From the NCBI GenBank assembly GCA_022772675.1, contig JALEZW010000059.1, positions 108,593 to 172,592 on the forward strand: a stretch of 64,000 nt of DNA, read 5' to 3'. Made by a program: the position numbers and the translations under genes. Source of the DNA: Agathobacter sp. (GTDB lineage: Bacteria; Bacillota; Clostridia; Lachnospirales; Lachnospiraceae). The notes under the pieces are model-generated. The model ran no database searches. It worked only from the letters and a program-made list of their open reading frames with translations, and had not been told where the DNA came from. Positions 15,424-24,716 of the stretch are shown in pieces; within the stretch, counting starts at the first letter, position 1; every line of letters starts with the position of its first letter.

Positions 15424-18015
15424 ATGAATATTCAGAAATTTACACAGAAATCAATAGAGGCCATGAATGATTGTGTGAAAATCGCAACAGAATATGGCAA
15501 TCAGGAAATTGAAGAGGAACATTTGTTACTGGCTCTTTTACAACAGGAAGATGGTTTGATTCCAAGCCTTTTTGAAAAAATGGGAATCGACTTACAGCAT
15601 TTTAAAGATAATGTTGAAAGTAAGATTGCGTCTAGAGTGAAGGTATCCGGTGGTGAGCAGTACTGGGGTAAAGAAATCAATAATGCGGTAAATTTCGCAG
15701 AGGATGAGGCAAAGGCAATGGGAGATGATTATGTTTCCGTAGAGCATTTGTTTTTATCTTTGTTAAAACATCCTAATGCGGCAATGAAATCTTTGATGAA
15801 GGAATATGGTATTACAAGAGATAGGTTTTTGCAGGTATTGTCTACAGTCCGGGGAAATCGTCGAGTCACTTCCGACAACCCGGAGGCCACCTACGACACC
15901 CTGGAAAAATACGGCTACGATATGGTAGAGCGTGCGCGACAGCAGAAAATGGACCCGGTTATCGGAAGAGATGAGGAAATCCGAAATGTCGTAAGGATTC
16001 TTTCCCGTAAGACAAAGAATAACCCGGTTTTAATCGGTGAGCCTGGTGTCGGTAAAACAGCAGTGGTAGAAGGACTGGCCCAGCGTATCGTAAAGGGGGA
16101 TGTTCCGGAAGGACTGAAGGATAAAAAGCTGTTTGCCCTGGATATGGGAGCACTGGTTGCCGGTGCCAAGTACCGTGGCGAATTTGAGGAACGGTTAAAG
16201 GCAGTACTGGATGATGTGAAGAATTCCAATGGGCAGATCATTCTTTTTATTGATGAGCTGCATACCATTGTGGGGGCTGGAAAAACCGATGGGGCCATGG
16301 ATGCCGGTCAGCTGTTAAAACCGATGCTGGCAAGAGGGGAACTGCACTGTGTAGGTGCAACCACATTAAATGAGTATCGGGAATATATTGAAAAAGATGC
16401 CGCACTGGAGCGTCGTTTCCAGCCGGTTATGGTGGATGAACCGACAGTGGAGGATACCATTTCCATTCTGCGTGGTTTAAAGGAACGCTATGAAGTATTC
16501 CACGGAGTGAAAATCACGGATTCGGCATTAGTTACGGCAGCCGTGCTTTCCAACCGTTATATCTCTGACCGTTTCCTGCCGGATAAGGCAATCGATCTGG
16601 TGGATGAAGCCTGTGCCATGATTAAGACGGAGTTAGACTCCATGCCGGCAGAGCTGGATGAGATGAACCGGAAAATCATGCAGCTGGAGATTGAGGAAAC
16701 AGCCCTTAAGAAGGAGACGGATCATCTGAGTCAGGAACGTCTTACCAATTTACAGAAAGAACTGGCAGAACTGCGGGATGAATTTAACACGAGAAAAGCC
16801 CAGTGGAGCACGGAAAAAGATGCGGTTGACCATGTCAGCAAGCTGCGTGAACAGATTGAGGCTGCAAAGCGTGAGGCAGAGCAGGCAAGACAGGCAAATG
16901 ATTATGAGAAAGCCGCAGAGCTTCAGTATGGCCAGCTGCCCCAGATGCAAAAGCAGCTGGAAATGGAAGAAGAGAAATTAAAAGACCGTGATCTTTCCCT
17001 GGTACATGAAAATGTCACCGATGAGGAGATTGCAAAAATTATTTCCCGCTGGACCGGAATTCCGGTTTCCAAGTTAAGTGAGAGCGAGCGGAATAAGACC
17101 CTGCATCTGGACGAAGAACTGCACAAGAGAGTCATTGGCCAGGATGATGGCGTCACAAAGGTGACAGAGGCAATTATCCGTTCCAAAGCAGGAATCAAGG
17201 ATCCTACGAAGCCTATTGGCTCCTTCCTGTTCCTTGGACCTACCGGTGTGGGAAAAACCGAGCTTGCGAAAGCACTGGCAGCCTGCCTGTTTGATGATGA
17301 ATCCAATATGGTGCGTATTGATATGAGTGAGTACATGGAGAAATACTCTGTGTCACGTCTCATCGGAGCACCTCCAGGATATGTGGGATATGATGAGGGT
17401 GGCCAGCTGACAGAGGCAGTCAGAAGAAAACCCTACTCCGTTGTCCTCTTTGATGAGGTGGAAAAAGCCCATCCGGATGTCTTTAATATCTTGCTTCAGG
17501 TACTGGATGACGGCCGTATTACAGATTCTCAGGGCCGTACGGTGGACTTTAAGAATACGATTATCATCATGACCAGCAACCTTGGCTCCTCCTATCTGCT
17601 GGAGGGCATCGACGCAGACGGAAATATTGCGCCGGAGGCAGAAAAGGAAGTTATGGAGGAACTGCAGGGACATTTCCGTCCGGAATTTTTGAACCGTCTG
17701 GATGAGATTATCATGTTTAAGCCTCTGACCAAGGACAATATCGGAAATATTATCCGGCTGATGATGAAGGATTTAAACAGCCGTCTTGCAGACCGGGAAA
17801 TTTCGGTTGCACTGACACCGGATGCAGAGAACTTTATCATTGATCACGGTTATGATCCGGTTTACGGTGCAAGACCACTAAAGCGTTTTCTGCAGAAACA
17901 TGTGGAAACTCTTTCTGCAAAACTGATTTTGGAGGATGCCGTAAGCGCAGGGGATGCCATTGAAATCGGTGTGGCAGATGGGAAACTGGAAGCTCATGTA
18001 AAAAAAGAAAGTTAA
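15424..18015 (+). CDS. clpB: ATP-dependent disaggregase ClpB
   Basis: An 863-residue Hsp100 protein. The ATG at 15424 follows AAAGGAGG. Order of domains: Clp N-domain (about 1-145), first AAA+ with Walker A GEPGVGKT at 205-212, a long coiled-coil middle domain (about 400-525) that marks ClpB rather than ClpC, then a second AAA+ with Walker A GPTGVGKT near 605. No IGF/LGF loop for ClpP binding was noticed. It dissolves protein aggregates together with DnaK. The CIRCE element shows heat-shock control by HrcA. The first ~430 bp are AT-richer than the rest, which is a mild sign of mosaic origin. Confidence 0.96.
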   Translation: MNIQKFTQKSIEAMNDCVKIATEYGNQEIEEEHLLLALLQQEDGLIPSLFEKMGIDLQHFKDNVESKIASRVKVSGGEQYWGKEINNAVNFAEDEAKAMGDDYVSVEHLFLSLLKHPNAAMKSLMKEYGITRDRFLQVLSTVRGNRRVTSDNPEATYDTLEKYGYDMVERARQQKMDPVIGRDEEIRNVVRILSRKTKNNPVLIGEPGVGKTAVVEGLAQRIVKGDVPEGLKDKKLFALDMGALVAGAKYRGEFEERLKAVLDDVKNSNGQIILFIDELHTIVGAGKTDGAMDAGQLLKPMLARGELHCVGATTLNEYREYIEKDAALERRFQPVMVDEPTVEDTISILRGLKERYEVFHGVKITDSALVTAAVLSNRYISDRFLPDKAIDLVDEACAMIKTELDSMPAELDEMNRKIMQLEIEETALKKETDHLSQERLTNLQKELAELRDEFNTRKAQWSTEKDAVDHVSKLREQIEAAKREAEQARQANDYEKAAELQYGQLPQMQKQLEMEEEKLKDRDLSLVHENVTDEEIAKIISRWTGIPVSKLSESERNKTLHLDEELHKRVIGQDDGVTKVTEAIIRSKAGIKDPTKPIGSFLFLGPTGVGKTELAKALAACLFDDESNMVRIDMSEYMEKYSVSRLIGAPPGYVGYDEGGQLTEAVRRKPYSVVLFDEVEKAHPDVFNILLQVLDDGRITDSQGRTVDFKNTIIIMTSNLGSSYLLEGIDADGNIAPEAEKEVMEELQGHFRPEFLNRLDEIIMFKPLTKDNIGNIIRLMMKDLNSRLADREISVALTPDAENFIIDHGYDPVYGARPLKRFLQKHVETLSAKLILEDAVSAGDAIEIGVADGKLEAHVKKES

Positions 18016-18048
18016 GATATTTCATAAATTTTGCATTTAAGGTTGTAA

Positions 18049-18093
18049 AATGCCGGAAAATCATGTATTCTATGATATGAATTTTCCGGCATT
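18049..18093 (+). terminator. Terminator of clpB
   Basis: A stem AATGCCGGAAAAT / ATTTTCCGGCATT (13 bp, perfect) with a loop of 19 nt is followed by CTTTCTGT. The T tract is modest. Confidence 0.7.
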
Positions 18094-18239
18094 CTTTCTG
18101 TCATATTGAAAGGAAAAATTGCCAGGCTTTTAAAGATTCTGAAGAGATGCGAAATGCTGATTTTTTCATTATGACGGAAAAGTCTGTTAATACAGAAAAT
18201 AACAACAAATGCAGGAAAAGAGATTGAAATATTCAAAAT

Positions 18240-18261
18240 GAATATGTCTGCGGGCATATTC
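18240..18261 (+). other. Inverted repeat upstream of rarA
   Basis: GAATATG / CATATTC with an 8-nt centre, 32 bp before the rarA start. The 18094-18239 stretch before it is AT-rich and holds no gene that I can support. The repeat may be an operator or a leader hairpin; no matching regulator was recognised. Confidence 0.4.
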
Positions 18262-18293
18262 TTAAGGGGAAGAACAGGAGCGTGGAGATTCCC

Positions 18294-19622
18294 ATGGATT
18301 TATTTGAATATATGAGAGAACAGAATATGGAGTCCGAGTCGCCCCTTGCCTCAAGGCTCCGTCCCACCACCTTAGAGGAAGTGGTAGGGCAGCAGCATAT
18401 CATTGGAAAGGATAAGCTGTTATATCGTGCAATCAAAGCGGATAAGCTGAGTTCCATTATTTTTTACGGACCACCCGGTACGGGGAAGACAACGCTGGCA
18501 AAGGTAATTGCCAATACCACCAGTGCAGAATTTATGCAGATTAATGCAACCTCTGCCGGAAAAAAGGATATGGAGTCTGTCGTAGAGGCAGCCAAAAATA
18601 ATCAGGGTATGTATGGAAAGAAAACCATTCTTTTCATTGATGAGATTCATCGTTTTAACAAGGGACAGCAGGATTATCTGCTTCCTTTTGTGGAGGATGG
18701 AACAGTTATCCTGATTGGAGCAACAACGGAAAATCCCTATTTTGAGGTGAACCCGGCTTTGCTTTCCCGTTCTGTAATTTTTGAACTGAAAAAGCTGTCC
18801 ACAGAAGACATTAAAACGCTTCTGATGCGGGCTGTTACAGATCCGGAAAAGGGAATGGGTTCCTACCACGCACAGATTGATGAGGATGCGTTAGAGTTCC
18901 TTGCGGATATGGCAAACGGGGATGCCCGGGCGGCATTGACGGCTATTGAGCTGGGGGTACTTACCACGGACCGGAGTGATGATGGAATCATCCATATCAC
19001 CCTTGAGGTTGCCAGTGAGTGCATCCAGAAACGGGTGATTTCCTACGATAAGACAGGGGATAATCATTATGATACCGTTTCTGCCTTCATTAAGAGTATG
19101 CGGGGCTCGGACCCGGATGCTGCGGTCTATTATCTGGCGCGGATGCTCTATGCAGGAGAGGATATCAAATTTATTGCAAGACGAATCATGATTCTTGCGG
19201 CTGAGGATATTGGAAATGCAGATCCCAACGCACTTACGGTGGCAGTATCGGCGGCGCAGGCGGTGGAGCGGCTGGGAATGCCGGAAGCGCGGATTGTGCT
19301 GGCGCAGGCGGTTACCTATATGGCATCTGCCCCCAAGAGTAATTCTGCCATTAAGGCCATTGACAAGGCAATGGATCTGGTGGAACACACCAAGACACCG
19401 CCGGTTCCTGCGCATCTGCAGGATGCCCATTACAAGTCGTCAGGAAAGCTTGGGCACGGTATTGGTTATAAATATGCCCATGATTATAAAAATCATTATG
19501 TGAAACAGCAGTATCTGCCGGATGGTCTTACAGACCAGGTGTTTTACGAGCCGTCAGAGAACGGGTACGAGGCGCAGATACGGGAATACTATAAAAAAAT
19601 CAAAGAAAATCCGGAGGAATAA
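18294..19622 (+). CDS. rarA: Replication-associated recombination protein A (RarA/MgsA)
   Basis: A 442-residue AAA+ ATPase. The start at ATG 18294 gives MDLFEYMREQNM followed by SPLASRLRPTTLEEVVGQ, the family's usual beginning; a GTG 12 bp upstream is possible. Walker A GPPGTGKT is at 59-66, Walker B ILFIDEIHRF around 110-119, and the C-terminal helical tetramerisation region is complete. RarA acts at stalled replication forks, interacting with single-strand binding protein and the clamp-loading machinery. It is followed 58 bp later by an aminotransferase gene. Confidence 0.94.
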   Translation: MDLFEYMREQNMESESPLASRLRPTTLEEVVGQQHIIGKDKLLYRAIKADKLSSIIFYGPPGTGKTTLAKVIANTTSAEFMQINATSAGKKDMESVVEAAKNNQGMYGKKTILFIDEIHRFNKGQQDYLLPFVEDGTVILIGATTENPYFEVNPALLSRSVIFELKKLSTEDIKTLLMRAVTDPEKGMGSYHAQIDEDALEFLADMANGDARAALTAIELGVLTTDRSDDGIIHITLEVASECIQKRVISYDKTGDNHYDTVSAFIKSMRGSDPDAAVYYLARMLYAGEDIKFIARRIMILAAEDIGNADPNALTVAVSAAQAVERLGMPEARIVLAQAVTYMASAPKSNSAIKAIDKAMDLVEHTKTPPVPAHLQDAHYKSSGKLGHGIGYKYAHDYKNHYVKQQYLPDGLTDQVFYEPSENGYEAQIREYYKKIKENPEE

Positions 19623-19680
19623 AAGTTAGCAGAAGCATATTTTTATGAACGGATATGAAGCAGAATCAGGAGGAATGAAC

Positions 19681-20967
19681 ATGAAACACTACCAGGAGAT
19701 GAGCCGGGAAGAACTGACACAGGAGCTGACTTTACTGGAAGAAGAGTATGCAAAGATTAAGGATATGGGACTTGCCCTTGACATGTCCAGAGGAAAGCCG
19801 GGAGCAGACCAGCTGGACCTTAGTATGGACATGATGGATGTGCTGGATTCCAAATCTGTACTAAAGAGTGAAAACGGCACAGATCTGCGCAATTACGGTA
19901 TTTTGGACGGCATTCCGGAGGCGAAAAAGCTGATGGCGGATGTTGTTGGGGCGAAGCCTGAGAATATGATTGTTTATGGAAATTCCAGTCTGAATATTAT
20001 GTATGACCAGATTTCCAGGGCAGAGGTTTTCGGATTCTGTGGCAATACCCCCTGGAGCAGACTGGATCAGGTAAAATTCTTATGTCCGGTTCCGGGATAT
20101 GACAGACATTTTGCCATTACAGAAAAGTTTGGAATAGAGATGATCAATATTCCCATGACAGAAGACGGACCGGATATGGATCTGGTGGAGAAGTATGTAA
20201 ATTCTGACCCGTCAGTCAAGGGAATCTGGTGTGTTCCCAAATACTCAAATCCCCAGGGTGTGGTCTATTCCGATGAGACCGTCCGCAGATTTGCAGCCTT
20301 AAAACCGGCAGCGGCAGATTTCCGTATTTTCTGGGATAATGCCTACGTGGTACATCATCTCTACGAGGATAATCAGGCAGAGATTTTAAATATTCTTGAG
20401 GAGTGCAAGGAGGCTGGAAATCCGGATATGGTATTTGAATTCTGTTCTACCAGTAAGGTGACTTTCCCGGGAGCAGGAATTGCAGCACTTGCCGCTTCAG
20501 AGGCAAACATTGCCGATATCAAGAATAATTTAACTATTCAGACCATCGGCTACGACAAGATTAACCAGCTCCGTCATGTGAAATACTTTAAAGACGTGGA
20601 GGGTATCCGTGCCCATATGATGAAGCAGGCGGACATTATCCGTCCGAAATTTGAAATGGTGGAACAGCTTCTGGAAGAAGAAATTGCATCCCGCGGAATC
20701 GGAAAATGGGTAAATCCACTGGGGGGTTACTTCATTTCCTTTGAGGCGTTAGAGGGCTGTGCGAAGGAAATCGTGGCAAAGTGTAAAGAAGCCGGTGTGG
20801 TATTAACAGGGGCAGGCTCGCCTTTCCCGTATAAGAAGGATCCAAAGGACTCCGTGATTCGTATTGCACCGACTTATCCGTCCCTTGAGGAACTTAAGAA
20901 GGCTGCAGAGGTATTTGCTGTTGTGGTACGGTTAGTCAGTGCTAAGAAGCTGCTGGCAGAGAAATAA
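19681..20967 (+). CDS. PLP-dependent aminotransferase class I/II (aspartate-type, PF12897-like)
   Basis: A 429-residue enzyme. ATG 19681 follows AGGAGG by 7 bp. Fold type I aminotransferase with the conserved N-x-x-G-V (SNPQGVVY) substrate region and the likely PLP lysine at Lys259 in STSKVTFPGAG. The N-terminal ALDMSRGKPGADQLDLS marks the Asp_aminotransf/MocR-like clade, which includes alanine and aspartate aminotransferases in clostridia. The exact amino donor is not resolved. A hairpin follows the gene. Confidence 0.85.
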   Translation: MKHYQEMSREELTQELTLLEEEYAKIKDMGLALDMSRGKPGADQLDLSMDMMDVLDSKSVLKSENGTDLRNYGILDGIPEAKKLMADVVGAKPENMIVYGNSSLNIMYDQISRAEVFGFCGNTPWSRLDQVKFLCPVPGYDRHFAITEKFGIEMINIPMTEDGPDMDLVEKYVNSDPSVKGIWCVPKYSNPQGVVYSDETVRRFAALKPAAADFRIFWDNAYVVHHLYEDNQAEILNILEECKEAGNPDMVFEFCSTSKVTFPGAGIAALAASEANIADIKNNLTIQTIGYDKINQLRHVKYFKDVEGIRAHMMKQADIIRPKFEMVEQLLEEEIASRGIGKWVNPLGGYFISFEALEGCAKEIVAKCKEAGVVLTGAGSPFPYKKDPKDSVIRIAPTYPSLEELKKAAEVFAVVVRLVSAKKLLAEK

Positions 20968-20975
20968 ATTATACT

Positions 20976-21021
20976 CAAAATGGGCATTTAGGGATTTATT
21001 TTGATTCCATTGCCCATTTTG
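20976..21021 (+). terminator. Probable terminator after the aminotransferase gene
   Basis: An 11-bp perfect stem CAAAATGGGCA / TGCCCATTTTG with a 24-nt loop is followed by an A6T4 stretch. Confidence 0.65.
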
Positions 21022-21041
21022 AAAAAATTTTAAAAACCCTC

Positions 21042-21069
21042 TTTACAAAATCAAATTATCGTGTATAAT
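21042..21069 (+). promoter_or_regulatory. Promoter of the Tad/Flp-like operon
   Basis: TTTACA (21042-21047), 16 bp, TATAAT (21064-21069). Transcription would start near 21076 and give a leader of about 130 nt. Confidence 0.7.
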
Positions 21070-21090
21070 CAAGTTATCTTTTTTCAGTAA

Positions 21091-21142
21091 TGGCAATGGG
21101 TGTGTTGCCAAATTTTTGCACCCACAAGAATTCTATTGTGGG
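21091..21142 (+). ncRNA. Structured 5' leader with a possible pseudoknot (riboswitch-like)
   Basis: Three perfect helices are visible. Helix 1: TGGCAA (21091-21096) with TTGCCA (21105-21110), whose 8-nt loop starts TGGGTG. Helix 2: this loop TGGGTG (21097-21102) with CACCCA (21119-21124), making an H-type pseudoknot. Helix 3: CCCACAA (21121-21127) with TTGTGGG (21136-21142), which shares bases with helix 2, so helices 2 and 3 exclude each other. That switching layout is riboswitch-like. By eye I do not see the consensus of c-di-GMP-I or -II. Confidence 0.45.
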
Positions 21143-21203
21143 ATTTCCCAAAGTGTATCGTTTCATGAGAATAATTCCCGAAAAAGCAGGAGGATTATTT
21201 ATC

Positions 21204-21386
21204 ATGAAAGAAATTTTTCAGGAATATGGTGGTGTATTAATTACAGTAGTTGCAATTCTTGCAGTAATTCTGGTTGTGACTGCAGTTGTGGGAAAGGATG
21301 CGTCCAGTCCCATTGGAAATGCATTTTCAACACTGATCAACAATTTTATTGCCCAGGCAAATGCCAACACAGGGTTAGGTAAGTAA
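21204..21386 (+). CDS. Flp-like mini-pilin 1
   Basis: A 60-residue protein; the ATG at 21204 follows AGGAGG. It has a short polar start ending in Glu7-Tyr8-Gly, a 20-residue hydrophobic helix (residues 10-29) and a polar tail with Gly-Lys end. Flp pilins carry Glu-Tyr at +5/+6 of the mature protein; here that motif would sit there if only Met1-Lys2 were removed, so the protein looks like an Flp pilin without a leader peptide. It is first in the Tad-like operon, the place of a major subunit. Function is inferred from position and motif. Confidence 0.65.
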   Translation: MKEIFQEYGGVLITVVAILAVILVVTAVVGKDASSPIGNAFSTLINNFIAQANANTGLGK

Positions 21387-21397
21387 CAGGAGTGGCA

Positions 21398-22471
21398 ATG
21401 GAATTAGGGAGAGAGTATTTTGGGCCGTTATGGAAGTATATTGCCAATGAAGAAATTACGGACGTGGACTACAACGGCAGGGAAATCTGGCTGACCAATA
21501 TCTACAACGAGAGATACCGGGTAAATCAGAGCTATGTGGATGAAAATGTGACACCAGCTTTTGTGGAACAGTTTACCCAGAGAATTGCAAATGTGGTCAG
21601 TCAGCAGTTTAACAAGCAAAACCCGGAACTGGAGGCAGAAACCAGCGAGCTGCGAGTGACAATACTGCATGAGTCCATAGCCCGTTCCGGACGCAGTATC
21701 AGTATCCGGAAAACACCACCGGTCATCCGCCTTACAGCGAAAAAAGCATTGGTGGAAAAATACTGCAGTAAAGAGATTCTGGCGGTTTTGATCAATTGTG
21801 TCCTGACCAAAATGAATCTGATTTTCTGCGGAATGCCGGGAATCGGAAAGACGGAATGCGTGAAATTTTTTTCCCAGTTTGTGCCGGGCAATGAGCGGGT
21901 GATTACCATTGAGGACACCATGGAAATCCGGTATTCCGTAACCAATCCGGGCAAAGACTGCATTGAGCTTCGTGTCAGCGATGTATTTGACTATGCGGAT
22001 GCGATTAAAGCCAGTCTCCGGTTAAATCCCAAGTGGATTATGCTCTCGGAAGCCCGCTCCAAGGAGGTGAAATACCTCCTGGAGGGGTGGTCCACGGGAG
22101 TGCGGGGGATGACCACGTTACACACGGATGATGTCAGAAATATTCCGGACCGTATTTTAAATATGCTGGAGACAAGAGTGGATGCGGACCGTCTGGAGAA
22201 TGACATTTATCAGGCGATGGATGTGGGGGTTCTGATTCGAAAAAGAAAAGGAGAGGAAGGGCAGGTCTACCGCTATATTGACCAGGTATGCTTTTTTGAG
22301 CGGGAGAATGGGAAGAATCGGATTCTTATGGCAGTTTCCGACGGAAAACTGATTCTAAAGGAATTTCCCCCACAGCTCAAGCTGAAGTTTCTGAGGGAGG
22401 GAATTTCAGATCCCTTTTTCTGTCAGGCTTTGGAAAAGCAGTTAGTGACGGAAACGGAGGTGGAGGAATGA
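21398..22471 (+). CDS. Tad/VirB11-type secretion ATPase (TadA/CpaF-like)
   Basis: A 357-residue ATPase; ATG 21398 follows AGGAG by 5 bp. The N-terminal ~120 residues are the PAS-like domain of secretion ATPases; the RecA-like core has Walker A GMPGIGKT at 145-152, an Asp-box-like ITIEDTMEI, a Walker-B-like IMLSEARS and the His-box TTLHTDD. It should power assembly or secretion of the small pilin-like proteins encoded around it, at the cytoplasmic face. Glycine to methionine in the P-loop start is acceptable. The 3' end overlaps the platform gene by 4 bp. Confidence 0.85.
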   Translation: MELGREYFGPLWKYIANEEITDVDYNGREIWLTNIYNERYRVNQSYVDENVTPAFVEQFTQRIANVVSQQFNKQNPELEAETSELRVTILHESIARSGRSISIRKTPPVIRLTAKKALVEKYCSKEILAVLINCVLTKMNLIFCGMPGIGKTECVKFFSQFVPGNERVITIEDTMEIRYSVTNPGKDCIELRVSDVFDYADAIKASLRLNPKWIMLSEARSKEVKYLLEGWSTGVRGMTTLHTDDVRNIPDRILNMLETRVDADRLENDIYQAMDVGVLIRKRKGEEGQVYRYIDQVCFFERENGKNRILMAVSDGKLILKEFPPQLKLKFLREGISDPFFCQALEKQLVTETEVEE

Positions 22472-23853
22472 TTTACCTGATCATGCTGGCGGGACTGTAT
22501 GCCCTGCACGTCCTTTTGAAATTACATTGGATTACCACCCTTGTGATCGGGGCTTTTATTGCCTGCCGGATTCCGAAGCATTGCAAAATGCAGCAGACAA
22601 AAGTAGAAAATGAGCGGAAGTTCAGGGAAGTGTCGGAGTATCTGGATACCCTGCTGTATTCCTTTGTGAAGGAAGAAAAGGTGGAGCGGGCATTGGTGGA
22701 TACTAAGGCAGCAATGGTGGATGGTCCCATGCGCACGCTTTTGCAGAAAGCAGTCGATCATCTTCATATGACCTTTGATGAAACGGATGTGATGCGGGAT
22801 TCCCTGCGGATGATAGAGCGGGAATATCCCTGCAGCAGAATGGAAACAATTCACGATTTTCTGGTGAATGTGGAGTGCTACGGAGGTGAAATTGAAAAAC
22901 CCGTATCACTTCTTCTGACCGACAAGAACCGATGGGAAAAGCGTGTGGAACTGGCAATGAAGGAGCGGAAAAAAATGTTTACGGATATTGTGATGTCCAT
23001 TGCGGTTTCCCTTGCCATTTGTGGAATGATTCTGTATCTGCCGGTGATGGAGGTGGATATCAGTGGAAATGTGATCTGCCAGGTACTCACTGCAGTTGTG
23101 ATTTTTCTGGATGATCTGATCTTTACGCATGCCCAGAAATATCTGGCGGTTGACTGGCTGACAATTGATTTTAAAACAAAGGATGAGGACCGGGAAAAAA
23201 TCAGGGATTACTATCAGTACAATCCGGGAAAGGACAAAAGACTGTCTATCATCCTTACCGTTCTTATGGGCATGGTGACTGCAGCGGCATTTTACTTTGG
23301 AAAACAGGCTTTGACAGCAGTAGGTTTACTTCTGATGGCACTAATGGCAAACCAGCATAAGGTGGGAAGGGCACTGGCGAAAAAGAACCTGATACAGAGT
23401 ATCAAGTGCGCATTTCCGGGATGGCTTTTGGATCTTGTGCTTTTGCTGCAGAGCGAAAATGTGCAGATGGCACTGGTAAAATCTCAGGAAAATGTGCCGG
23501 GAGTTTTGGAATATGATCTCCAGAAGCTGGTGGGCCGCCTTGAGATGGAACCGGAGTCGGCAAGACCATACCATGAATTTTTAAAGGATTTTCAGATACC
23601 GGAGGTTCATTCTGCCATGAGTATGCTCTTTTCTATTTCCATGGGAAACAGCAGCCGCGGGGACAGGCAGATTGGAGAACTGATAAACCGGAATATGGAG
23701 ATGCTTGATATAGCGGAAAAAGGAAGAATGAAAAACTTAAGCAGTGGCATGTATCTGTTGTTTTTGGCACCGGTACTGACAGCCTCCTTAAAGCTTCTCA
23801 TCGATATGGCGGTGTTTATGCTGTCATTCCTGGCGGGAGCAGGATTAGGATAA
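22468..23853 (+). CDS. Type II/IV secretion platform protein (TadB-TadC-like, duplicated)
   Basis: A 461-residue membrane protein. Hydrophobic segments lie at about 1-35, 172-220, 258-300 and 430-460, and two soluble T2SSF/GspF-like helical stretches (about 45-165 and 305-425) lie between them. This layout suggests that a single chain carries the two halves that are separate TadB and TadC proteins in classical Tad systems. It would form the inner-membrane base on which the TadA-like ATPase acts. Translational coupling with the ATPase gene (ATGA overlap) supports this. Confidence 0.72.
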   Translation: MIYLIMLAGLYALHVLLKLHWITTLVIGAFIACRIPKHCKMQQTKVENERKFREVSEYLDTLLYSFVKEEKVERALVDTKAAMVDGPMRTLLQKAVDHLHMTFDETDVMRDSLRMIEREYPCSRMETIHDFLVNVECYGGEIEKPVSLLLTDKNRWEKRVELAMKERKKMFTDIVMSIAVSLAICGMILYLPVMEVDISGNVICQVLTAVVIFLDDLIFTHAQKYLAVDWLTIDFKTKDEDREKIRDYYQYNPGKDKRLSIILTVLMGMVTAAAFYFGKQALTAVGLLLMALMANQHKVGRALAKKNLIQSIKCAFPGWLLDLVLLLQSENVQMALVKSQENVPGVLEYDLQKLVGRLEMEPESARPYHEFLKDFQIPEVHSAMSMLFSISMGNSSRGDRQIGELINRNMEMLDIAEKGRMKNLSSGMYLLFLAPVLTASLKLLIDMAVFMLSFLAGAGLG

Positions 23854-23890
23854 GGATTCACCGGAGAGATTTTTCATTTGGAGGTAAAAG

Positions 23891-24268
23891 ATGAGTCAGA
23901 TCATAAAAGCATTTTTAGGGATCTTTCTTACTATGTTTATGGCAGTCACTGCCATGGGAATATTATCTGCGTACATGGAAGTCATGAATGCACAGGATAT
24001 GCAGGCGAGAATTGTAGACGAGCTGGAGAACAGCGATTACAATGCGGGGGTGGCAAAGGAATGTTTTGAAAAAAGTAAGGCAGCAGGCTATGAGCTTGCG
24101 GTTACCTACTTTTGTGAGGATGCAGCGGTGGCAACGGCACACAGTGCATCGGAAGTTCCTGCGTTAACAAAAAAGGTGGATATGGCAAAGGTGGAGATGC
24201 ATTTTCCTTTTAAGGTTCCCTTTCTTGGGATTGAAAAGACACACACCTTTGTAAGCTATGCAAGATAA
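23891..24268 (+). CDS. Pseudopilin/TadE-like single-pass membrane protein
   Basis: A 125-residue protein with GGAGG ahead of ATG 23891. A hydrophobic helix spans about residues 5-28, directly at the N-terminus, followed by a soluble domain of about 95 residues with two cysteines (CF and FCED). It resembles minor pilins or TadE-type proteins in shape only; I do not recognise a family motif. It is in the middle of the operon, 37 bp behind the platform gene. Confidence 0.6.
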   Translation: MSQIIKAFLGIFLTMFMAVTAMGILSAYMEVMNAQDMQARIVDELENSDYNAGVAKECFEKSKAAGYELAVTYFCEDAAVATAHSASEVPALTKKVDMAKVEMHFPFKVPFLGIEKTHTFVSYAR

Positions 24269-24279
24269 GGAGGAGAAAA

Positions 24280-24387
24280 ATGGAACAGTTGATAGAAGAA
24301 TATGGAATCAGTGCAATTCTGCTTGCAGTAGGGGGCGGTGTTGTGATGGCACTCGGACAGGTATTAAAGCTGATTGCGGGGGTGTAG
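24280..24387 (+). CDS. Flp-like mini-protein 2 (35 residues)
   Basis: A very short gene: ATG 24280, AAGGAGG upstream, stop at 24385-24387. The protein starts MEQLIEEYG and continues as one hydrophobic helix rich in Gly, Val and Leu. Glu7-Tyr8 align exactly with the same pair in the other three mini-proteins of the operon, which supports a real, related gene. The next gene starts one base after its stop. Confidence 0.7.
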   Translation: MEQLIEEYGISAILLAVGGGVVMALGQVLKLIAGV

Positions 24388-24388
24388 G

Positions 24389-24535
24389 ATGGTTGAAGTA
24401 ATAAGAGAATATGCAGGTCTGCTTCTGGCTGCTGCAGGTGTGTTTTTGTTTTTGGCAGTCATCGGACAGATTATTTTGTCTAATCAGGGACTTTTCATGC
24501 AGATGATTGCAGCATATGGAAATGGAGGCTGTTAA
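24389..24535 (+). CDS. Flp-like mini-protein 3 (48 residues)
   Basis: ATG 24389 lies one base after the previous stop, so translation is coupled. The protein starts MVEVIREYAG, has a ~22-residue hydrophobic helix and a short polar tail ending GNGGC. Glu7-Tyr8 are conserved with its paralogues. The C-terminal cysteine is unusual among the four and could allow a disulfide or modification. Confidence 0.7.
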   Translation: MVEVIREYAGLLLAAAGVFLFLAVIGQIILSNQGLFMQMIAAYGNGGC

Positions 24536-24539
24536 TTTA

Positions 24540-24716
24540 ATGAAAGAAGTGGTAAGAGAGTATGCAAAGGCAGTGATAGCGGGGCTTGCAGCCCTGCTCA
24601 TTCTTGCAGTGATTTCCGGCACAAATACATCTGTTTCGAAAGCTCTGCCACAGAGTCAGGCACTGTCACAGGAAGCAGACTCTGATGCGTTGGAAGGATA
24701 CTGGAGGAGCCGATGA
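24540..24716 (+). CDS. Flp-like mini-protein 4 (58 residues)
   Basis: ATG 24540 has GGAGG 11 bp upstream. The protein starts MKEVVREYAK with Glu7-Tyr8, then a hydrophobic helix (about 11-30) and a Ser/Gln/Glu-rich tail of about 28 residues. Its stop overlaps the next start (ATGA). In length and tail it is closest to mini-protein 1. Confidence 0.68.
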   Translation: MKEVVREYAKAVIAGLAALLILAVISGTNTSVSKALPQSQALSQEADSDALEGYWRSR

